Shown here piece by piece: positions 58,141-64,000 of a stretch of DNA of 64,000 nucleotides. The stretch is from positions 86,881 through 150,880 of the forward strand of contig CAUHNN010000003.1 of NCBI GenBank assembly GCA_959607715.1, read 5' to 3'. A program made the position numbers and the translations under genes. Each line of letters starts with the position of its first letter. The first letter of the stretch is position 1. The notes beneath the pieces were generated by a model that worked only from the letters and a program-made list of their open reading frames with translations, did not search any database and was not told where the DNA came from. The DNA comes from an uncultured Eggerthella sp. (GTDB taxonomy: Bacteria > Actinomycetota > Coriobacteriia > Coriobacteriales > Eggerthellaceae).

Positions 58141-60780
58141 TCAGTGCGCCTCCGCCCAGTTCGCGCCAGAGGACACGTCGACGAGAAGGGGAACGGAAAG
58201 CTCGACGACGGACCGCATGGTCTCGGACAGAAGGCAGCTCACCTCTTCGAGCTCAGATGCAGGAACGGAAAGGTCGAGTTCGTCGTGGACCTGGAGCATG
58301 ACGCGGGAGGAGAGCCCGCGCCTCTCGATCTCGTCGACGACCTGCCTCATGGCCAGCTTGATGATATCGGCGGCCGTTCCCTGCATCGGGTGGTTCATCG
58401 CCGTGCGCTCCCCGAAGGAACGCTGCGCGGCATTGCGGCTCTTCAGCTCGGGGATGTAGCGGCGCCGCCCAAACAGCGTCTCGGCGAACCCGTCCGCATG
58501 GGCCTTCGCAACGACCTCGTCGAGATAGGAGCGCACGCCGGGATGAACCTCGAAGTAGCGATCGATCATCTCCTTGGCCTCGTAGAACGGGATGTCGAGC
58601 GATTGCGCCAATCCGTAGGCCTGCTGCCCATAGACGATGCCGAAGTTCACTGCCTTAGCGCGGCTGCGAAGCGCCGGCGTCACCTCGTCGACCGGGATCC
58701 CGAACACGCGCGAAGCCGTGCTCGCATGGAAATCCGCGCCAGAGCGAAACGCCTCGATCAGATGCACATCGCCCGAAAGATGGGCCAAGAGGCGCAGTTC
58801 GATCTGGGAATAGTCGGCCGAGACGAACAGCTCCCCCGGCTCGAGCGCCGTGAAGCACGTGCGGATGCTGCGCCCGAAATCGGTTCTGACGGGGATGTTC
58901 TGCAGGTTCGGCTCGGAAGAGGAGAGACGCCCTGTCGTCGTGACCATCTCGTTGAACGACGTATGGATGAAGCCGTCCGAGGCGATCATGCGGGGAAGCG
59001 CATCGATGTAGGTCGACTTGATCTTCGCGAATTCGCGGTACTCGAGCACGAGAGACGGGAGCTCGTGTTCGGAGGAAAGCTCCTTGAGCACGCGGGCGTC
59101 GGTCGAGAAACCGCGCTGGGTCTTCTTCAAGGGGGTCAGGCCGATTACGTCGAACAGGATATGGGAGAGCTGCTTGGGGGAATCGACGTTGAACTCCTCC
59201 CCCGCCGATCGGTAGATCTCGGCGCGAAGGCGATCGATCTCGTCGCCGGTCGTGCGGGAAAGGGCAGCGAGGCGATCGACGTCGACAGCGGCACCCGTCC
59301 GCTCCATGCAGTTGAGGACGCCGACGAGGGGCGCGTCGATCTTCTCGTAGACCGAACGGACCTCATGATCATCGAGCGCGGCCGACAAGGGGTCGATAAG
59401 CGCCCGAAGCGCCGACGCCTCGAGCGCAAGGCGCGCAGAGGGGGAATCAACTTCGGGAAGAAGGATGCCGGCGTAGCGCTCGGCGAGGGTGGCAAGGTCG
59501 GCTGCCCCGTTGTTGGAGTCGACCACATACGCGGCGAGCGTCACGTCGAAGAAGCGCGCGTCAAGCACCTCTCGCGCGGTGATGTGCGCCTCCTTGCCGG
59601 AATCAGGCGGGAACGCGCACGACATGAGGCCCTTCGCGTCGGCGACGATGAAGCGCGAGGCGCGCTTGACGACGGCGGCGATGACCTCAAGCGCCGCGTC
59701 GCCGTCAAGATAGGCCGTCGGGCCCTGCGCGCGTAGCGCGACGCGGATCCCCTCGTCGAACAGCGAGGCCTGCTCCTCCTCGTCCCAGGCAAGGAAGAGC
59801 TCTTCGCCCTTATCGAGTGCCGCACCGACCAAGGCCAGAGCCTCATCGCCCTCGACGATTTCGTCCCAGCCCTCGATGGCCTCGTTCGAGGCGCTCTTCA
59901 CGGCATCCGAGCCCGCAAAGGCGAGGACTTTGTTGAGGTGAGCCATGAAACGCACCTCGGTAAAGGCCCCGCTTACCGTCTGGGGGTCGAAATCGGGAAA
60001 CGAAACCCGCTCAAGATCGATGTCGATGTCGGCATCCCTGACGATCGTGGCGACCCGACGCGAAAGGAAGGCGTCGTCTTTGTGCGTAACGAGGTTCTCG
60101 AGCTGCTTGCCCTTGAACTTGTCGAGGTTGTCGTAGATCCCCTCAAGGTCGCCGTACGCCTGAAGCATGGCCGCGGCCTTCTTGTCCCCGATGCCGGGAA
60201 CACCGGGGATGTTGTCGGCCTTGTCCCCTTTAAGCCCCAGAAAGTCGGTGAACTGCGACGGCCTCACGCCGTAGCGCTCCTCCACTTCTTCGGGACCGTA
60301 AACGACCACATCGGTGATGCCGCGCTTCGTCGTGACGATGCTCGTAAGCTCGCTCGCCAGCTGATAGGCGTCCTTATCCCCCGTGACGAGAAGCGTCTTG
60401 TAGCCAAGCTCCTCATCGCGCGCGGCGATGGTGCCGAGGATGTCGTCCCCTTCCCAGCCCTTCAGGGACACGACCGGGACGTTCATCGATTCGAGAAGCT
60501 TCTCGATGACGGGGAACTGCACACGCAGATCGTCGTCCATAGGCGGGCGCTGGGCCTTGTACTGTTCGAGGGCCTCCATGCGAAACGCCGGACGCCCCTT
60601 GTCGAAAGCGCAGATCAGGGCATCGGGATGGGCGTCCTCGACGAATTTCATGACCATGGAGAGGAACCCGAACGCCGCGTTGGTGGGCGTGCCGTCGGGG
60701 GCCGTCATAGTAGGCGGAACGGCGTGGTAGGCGCGGTGCATCAGCGAATTGCCGTCGATGACGGCGATGGTCTTCGTCAT
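58141..60780 (-). CDS. polA: DNA polymerase I
   Basis: PolA fills gaps in repair and removes primers. The 879-residue protein has a 5'-3' exonuclease domain (IAVIDGNSLMHRAYHAVPP, WEGDDILGTIA, LGLKGDKADNIPGVPGIGDK) and a polymerase domain (FVSADYSQIELRLLAHL, FGIVYGQQAYGLAQ, MLQVHDELDL). The central 3'-5' exonuclease region lacks the metal ligands of motifs II and III, so proofreading is probably lost, as in Bacillus-type Pol I. ATG at 60780 (MTKTIAVIDG) follows GAGAGGAT; the upstream frame is unsupported. Confidence 0.96.
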   Translation of the reverse strand: MTKTIAVIDGNSLMHRAYHAVPPTMTAPDGTPTNAAFGFLSMVMKFVEDAHPDALICAFDKGRPAFRMEALEQYKAQRPPMDDDLRVQFPVIEKLLESMNVPVVSLKGWEGDDILGTIAARDEELGYKTLLVTGDKDAYQLASELTSIVTTKRGITDVVVYGPEEVEERYGVRPSQFTDFLGLKGDKADNIPGVPGIGDKKAAAMLQAYGDLEGIYDNLDKFKGKQLENLVTHKDDAFLSRRVATIVRDADIDIDLERVSFPDFDPQTVSGAFTEVRFMAHLNKVLAFAGSDAVKSASNEAIEGWDEIVEGDEALALVGAALDKGEELFLAWDEEEQASLFDEGIRVALRAQGPTAYLDGDAALEVIAAVVKRASRFIVADAKGLMSCAFPPDSGKEAHITAREVLDARFFDVTLAAYVVDSNNGAADLATLAERYAGILLPEVDSPSARLALEASALRALIDPLSAALDDHEVRSVYEKIDAPLVGVLNCMERTGAAVDVDRLAALSRTTGDEIDRLRAEIYRSAGEEFNVDSPKQLSHILFDVIGLTPLKKTQRGFSTDARVLKELSSEHELPSLVLEYREFAKIKSTYIDALPRMIASDGFIHTSFNEMVTTTGRLSSSEPNLQNIPVRTDFGRSIRTCFTALEPGELFVSADYSQIELRLLAHLSGDVHLIEAFRSGADFHASTASRVFGIPVDEVTPALRSRAKAVNFGIVYGQQAYGLAQSLDIPFYEAKEMIDRYFEVHPGVRSYLDEVVAKAHADGFAETLFGRRRYIPELKSRNAAQRSFGERTAMNHPMQGTAADIIKLAMRQVVDEIERRGLSSRVMLQVHDELDLSVPASELEEVSCLLSETMRSVVELSVPLLVDVSSGANWAEAH

Positions 60781-61010
60781 GGATCGATCCTCTCGTTTCT
60801 CATCGCCTTGGATTATACCCAAGCCCCTTGCCCGCTTTCCGAAGAAGGCCCCTGCGCACACCCCCTCCCCAATCGCCGCACACCGGCGGCGAGCGGATAA
60901 CGCCTGCCGCTCAAGGAGCGATTCGCCCCCTTTCCCCCATGGCTCACCTGCATGAACGACGATCGGGTCAAAGAATTACGCATCACCCCATTCCCTCAGA
61001 AGGAGGCCCC
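60781..61010. other. Divergent intergenic region polA / SDR gene
   Basis: About 230 bases with no protein-like frame in either direction. It must hold both promoters, but I see no consensus pair. The SDR ribosome site AGAAGGAGG lies at its right end. Confidence 0.5.
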
Positions 61011-61760
61011 ATGGAACTGCTCAAAGGAAAGACCGCCATCGTCACCGGCGGTACGCGCGGCATCGGATTCGCCATCGTCAAAGCCTTCCTCGACAACGGA
61101 GCGAAGGTCGCGCTCTGCGGATCGAGGGAAAGCACCGCGATGCGCGCCGTCGAGAAGCTCAAGGAGATCGACGGCTCGTACGAGGTGATGGGCATCTGGC
61201 CCGACATGAGCGATCCCGCCTCCATCGCCGCTGAGTTCGCCAAGGTCGCCGAGGCCTTCGGCCGCATCGACATCCTCGGGAACAACGCCGGCGTCTCGGC
61301 TCGCGAGTCGATCTACGACTACGACACGAAGGACTTCGACAGGACCATGGCCCTCAACGTCAACGCCGTCTTCTACTGCTGCAAGGCAGTCGCCCCCTTC
61401 ATGAAGGAGCAGGGCGGCGGCGCGATCGTCAACACCAGTTCCATGGTGAGCATCTACGGCCAGCCCTCGGGTTGCGCCTACCCCGCTTCGAAATTCGCCG
61501 TCAACGGCCTGACCAAATCGCTCGCCCGCGAATTGGCCGTCGACAAAATCCGCGTCAACGCCGTCGCCCCGGGCGTCACGCACACCGACATGGTCGACGC
61601 ACTGCCCAAGGAGATGATCGATCCCCTGATCGCCAGCATCCCCCTCGGGCGCATGGGAGAACCGGAGGACATCGCCAATGCCTACGTCTTCCTCGCCTCG
61701 GACATGGCCAGCTACATCTCGGGCGTCGTCCTTTCCGTCGACGGCCTGGCACGATCCTAG
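61011..61760 (+). CDS. Short-chain dehydrogenase/reductase (BaiA-like)
   Basis: The 249-residue protein is a classical SDR: TGGTRGIG (12-19), NNAG (91-94), catalytic S144, Y157, K161 (YPASK) and APGVTHTDM. The second strand ends CGSRES (R39), which favours NADP(H). The pattern ITGGTRGIGFA-type start, NGAKV, TDM and EPEDIANAYVFLASDMAS resembles bile-acid 3-alpha-hydroxysteroid dehydrogenase BaiA from memory, but FabG-like functions are equally possible. ATG at 61011 follows AAGGAGG. Single gene, convergent with glnR. Confidence 0.85.
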   Translation: MELLKGKTAIVTGGTRGIGFAIVKAFLDNGAKVALCGSRESTAMRAVEKLKEIDGSYEVMGIWPDMSDPASIAAEFAKVAEAFGRIDILGNNAGVSARESIYDYDTKDFDRTMALNVNAVFYCCKAVAPFMKEQGGGAIVNTSSMVSIYGQPSGCAYPASKFAVNGLTKSLARELAVDKIRVNAVAPGVTHTDMVDALPKEMIDPLIASIPLGRMGEPEDIANAYVFLASDMASYISGVVLSVDGLARS

Positions 61761-61794
61761 CGAACAGCCCTTCCCTTCCCCGGAATAACGAAAT

Positions 61795-61823
61795 GGCGCC
61801 GCCGCCCACCGGGCGACGGCGCC
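61795..61823. terminator. Convergent terminator hairpin SDR / glnR
   Basis: GGCGCCG-c-CGCCC-ACC-GGGCG-a-CGGCGCC: two stacked perfect stems (7 and 5 bp) with one internal mismatch, between convergent genes. Confidence 0.75.
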
Positions 61824-61851
61824 TCATTCATGCACTGAAAACGAAGGCGAC

Positions 61852-62544
61852 CTAGGCGTTCCAGAGGTAGCCGACGCCGCGAACCGTCTCGAGTCGCTGC
61901 GATAGCTCAGGACCGAGCTTGGCGCGAACGCGCCTGACATGGACATCGACCGTGCGGGATCCGCCGAAGTAGTCGAAGCCCCACACGCGCCGCAGGAGAG
62001 CATCGCGTGAATACGTACGCCCCGAATGCGTCACGAGGAAAGCGAGCAGCGCGTATTCGAGATAAGTGAAATCGACCGGCTCGCCGTTGACGGTGACCTG
62101 ATACGTCGCGAGGTTGATGGTCATCCCGTCGACCGAAACGAAATCGTCCGCCGAGCCCTCCGCCCCCGGCCACAGCAACTGACGAATGCGCAAAGAGCAC
62201 TCTTCGTGGCTCGCGCCGTGAACGACGAAGTCGCAATGGATGGAAACCGGCACGCGAAGATCGCCGAGCATGGACTCCCGCACGATCAGGAGAAGCGGAA
62301 TACGCCCATCTTCGGCAAGCACACGCTCGATATCGACAAGGGAAGGAAGGAGCTCGTCGGTCAACTCGTAGATGACCAGATCGTAAGAAGGGTTTTCCGA
62401 CAAGAGTTTCTTGAATTGCATGGAAGAACCTGCTGCCACGTCCACATCCAAACCGGAAAGGACCGCCTGGAACTTATGGGCGTTATCGAGGCTGTCCGCC
62501 ACGAAGACGACGTTCTTCCTTCTTTGAAATAAACCCGTATCCAC
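61852..62544 (-). CDS. glnR: GlnR-type nitrogen regulator (orphan OmpR-family with degenerate receiver)
   Basis: The 230-residue protein has a receiver-like domain (11-125) and a winged-helix DNA-binding domain (135-230). The end WGFDYFGGSRTVDVHVRR with LRAKLGP-like RAKLGPE and VRGVGYLW is close to Streptomyces GlnR, the master nitrogen regulator. The receiver lacks the usual phosphorylation residues: the acidic pair is A16-D17, the acceptor Asp is E60 and the Lys is H109. It starts right at the glnA stop, so it is co-transcribed with its expected target. Sites matching the GlnR pattern lie in the glnA promoter. Confidence 0.88.
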   Translation of the reverse strand: MDTGLFQRRKNVVFVADSLDNAHKFQAVLSGLDVDVAAGSSMQFKKLLSENPSYDLVIYELTDELLPSLVDIERVLAEDGRIPLLLIVRESMLGDLRVPVSIHCDFVVHGASHEECSLRIRQLLWPGAEGSADDFVSVDGMTINLATYQVTVNGEPVDFTYLEYALLAFLVTHSGRTYSRDALLRRVWGFDYFGGSRTVDVHVRRVRAKLGPELSQRLETVRGVGYLWNA

Positions 62545-63885
62545 TTACAGCACTCCCAGGTATTGATCGATTTCCCAAGCGGAGACGTGGCGTTGGTACA
62601 GCTCCCACTCCTCGCGCTTGGCGCTCACCAAAAACGAATGGATGTGCTCGCCGAGAACCTCGCGCATCAAATCGGACTCGGCGAACAGCTCGACCGCCTC
62701 ACCAAGCGACTCGGGCAGGACGGCGATGCCACGCTCCTTCAGCACACTGCGAGAGGCAAGCCCCCCGTTGTCGGCGACGGAAGCGGGAAGCTCGAGCTCT
62801 TCCTCAATGCCCTTCATGCCGGCGGCAAGAACCGCCGCGAAGCAAAGGTAAGGATTCGCGGACGGATCGGGATTGCGCAGCTCGACGCGGCACGCCTCTT
62901 CCTTGTGGGGCTTGTAACCGGGGATGCGCACCAGGGCGGTGCGGTTGTTGCGCGCCCACGTGATGCGGATCGGCGCTTCCCCGCCGGGAACGAGCCGCTT
63001 GTAGGAGTTCACCGTGGGATTGGTGAGCAGGCAGTACTCGGGAGCGTATTTCAGCAAGCCCGCGATGTAGTGCTTCGCAAGGGCCGAGAGGTTGAATCCA
63101 TCCGGATCGTCCGCATCGAAGAAGGCGTTGTTGCCTTCGGCGTCGAAGAGGCTCTGGTGGATGTGCATACCCGAGCCGGGAGCGTCGCTGATGGGCTTGG
63201 GCATGAACGACGCGTAAACGCCGTACTTCGCCGCGATCTCCTTCACGGCGAGCTTGTAGGTCATCACGTTGTCCGCCATCGTGAGCGCATCGGCGAAGCG
63301 CAGATCGATCTCCTGCTGGGAAGGGCCGCTTTCATGGTGCGAATACTCGACGGGAATGCCCATCTTCTCGAGGGTGAGAATGGTATCGCGCCTCAAGTCG
63401 CTGGCCATGTCGAGCGACGTCAAATCGAAATAGCCGCCTCGATCGAGCGGTTCGGTGCAACTCGAATCCTTGAAGTAGAAATACTCGAGCTCGGGACCGA
63501 CGTTCATCGTATAGCCCTGCTGCGCAGCCTTGGCCACCTGGCGCTTGAGCACCGTACGGGAATCGCCATCGAAGTAGTCGCCCTCGGGCGTCTTTATCGA
63601 GCAGAACATGCGGGCAACGGCATTATGCTCGGGACGCCAGGGAAGGATCTGGAACGTCGAGGCCTCGGGATAGGCGAGCATGTCCGATTCACTGTCGAGC
63701 GCGAAGCCGCGCACGCAGCTCCCGTCGAAGCCCATGCCCTCTTCGAAGGCGTTTTCAAGCTCGCTCGGGATAACGGCGAAGGACTTCATGCGGCCGAGCA
63801 CGTCGCAGAACCAGAAACGCACAAAGTGGACATCGCGGCTTTTCACGGTTTTCAGCACGAAATCCTGATCAGGGCTGCTTGCCAT
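62545..63885 (-). CDS. glnA: Glutamine synthetase type I
   Basis: GlnA makes glutamine from glutamate and ammonia. The 446-residue protein has VRFWFCDVLGRMKSFAVIP, MGFDGSCVRGF, the catalytic EYSHHESGPSQQEIDLRFAD and the ATP region HIHQSL, plus NRTALVRIPGY and ACRVELRNPDPSANPYLCFA. The Tyr adenylylation loop of the beta subtype is not seen, and the length fits the alpha (Gram-positive) type. ATG at 63885 follows AAAGGATG; the upstream frame overlaps the promoter. Confidence 0.96.
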   Translation of the reverse strand: MASSPDQDFVLKTVKSRDVHFVRFWFCDVLGRMKSFAVIPSELENAFEEGMGFDGSCVRGFALDSESDMLAYPEASTFQILPWRPEHNAVARMFCSIKTPEGDYFDGDSRTVLKRQVAKAAQQGYTMNVGPELEYFYFKDSSCTEPLDRGGYFDLTSLDMASDLRRDTILTLEKMGIPVEYSHHESGPSQQEIDLRFADALTMADNVMTYKLAVKEIAAKYGVYASFMPKPISDAPGSGMHIHQSLFDAEGNNAFFDADDPDGFNLSALAKHYIAGLLKYAPEYCLLTNPTVNSYKRLVPGGEAPIRITWARNNRTALVRIPGYKPHKEEACRVELRNPDPSANPYLCFAAVLAAGMKGIEEELELPASVADNGGLASRSVLKERGIAVLPESLGEAVELFAESDLMREVLGEHIHSFLVSAKREEWELYQRHVSAWEIDQYLGVL

Positions 63886-63913
63886 GGCACATCCTTTCTT
63901 CTTGTATTCGCCC

Positions 63914-63957
63914 ATTATAACGAGCGTCATGTTGCAACCATGTTTCGTAAGCGTCAA
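63914..63957 (-). promoter_or_regulatory. glnA promoter with GlnR-like boxes
   Basis: Minus strand: -10 TATAAT (63919-63914), no good -35. Upstream are TTGAC (63957-63953), GAAAC (63946-63942) and GCAAC (63935-63931), each 11 bases apart, matching the actinobacterial GlnR pattern gTnAC-n6-GaAAC-n6. The nearest box ends 11 bases before the -10, the place for an activator. Confidence 0.65.
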
Positions 63958-64000
63958 AACCACCGCGTCTTAACAACCTGATCCGTATCCGCGACAATCC

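Overview
The window looks like chromosome of a high-GC Gram-positive actinobacterium of the class Coriobacteriia, most likely Eggerthellaceae (relatives of Eggerthella lenta). The grounds are high-GC coding sequence, clear Shine-Dalgarno sites, a GlnR-type regulator typical of actinobacteria, a complete C-P lyase operon ending in an E. lenta-type PhnPP phosphodiesterase, and a [NiFe] hydrogenase of the kind seen in Coriobacteria. The genus call is inference. There is no rRNA, CRISPR, phage or insertion sequence; genes are densely packed in operons.

Region by region. 1-2173: 3' part of priA (minus). 2217-12602: minus-strand phosphonate operon phnD-C-E1-E2-G-H-I-J-K-M-L-PP (ABC importer, C-P lyase core, downstream hydrolases), with a candidate activator-type promoter at 12706-12766. 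12909-15754: metK with a hairpin in its leader, then a SPASM-like radical SAM protein divergent from a TetR regulator (15893). 16565-18704: an ATP-grasp protein and a Lit/DUF1461 membrane protein. 18811-24416: yqeY, a membrane/cytidylate-kinase fusion, gltX, a multi-cluster ferredoxin and a duplicated-domain surface protein. 24442-29787: mfd, nth and a LysR regulator.

29955-34639 is a [NiFe] hydrogenase locus: small subunit with a Tat signal, large subunit, cytochrome b, a terminator, then a small membrane protein and the maturation protease under their own promoter. 35139-42560: pheA, a cluster-less MutY-like glycosylase, an Rrf2 regulator, a degenerate AAA+ protein, a HAD phosphatase, tRNA-Asp and a DUF697 protein. 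41379-47292 is the cell-shape operon mreB-mreC-mreD-mrdA-rodA. Then ndk, a TPR membrane protein, a cyclophilin and tRNA-Arg. 50170-57932: rlmD-type methyltransferase, then the conserved cluster rplU-rpmA-obg-proB-proA-nadD-yqeK-rsfS. 58141-63885: polA, an SDR oxidoreductase, and a glnA-glnR pair.

Functional units. The phn operon imports and cleaves phosphonates, and PhnPP would deliver ribose 5-phosphate directly, which explains the absence of phnN. The hya locus oxidises H2 outside the membrane and feeds electrons to a cytochrome b. The glnA promoter has three 11-bp-phased boxes matching the known GlnR pattern just upstream of its -10, and glnR itself follows glnA, so a self-contained nitrogen-control loop is predicted. 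I found no wholly undescribed multi-gene system. The best leads are the degenerate AAA+ protein, the cluster-less MutY-like enzyme, the membrane/CMP-kinase fusion, the metK leader and the glnA-glnR circuit.
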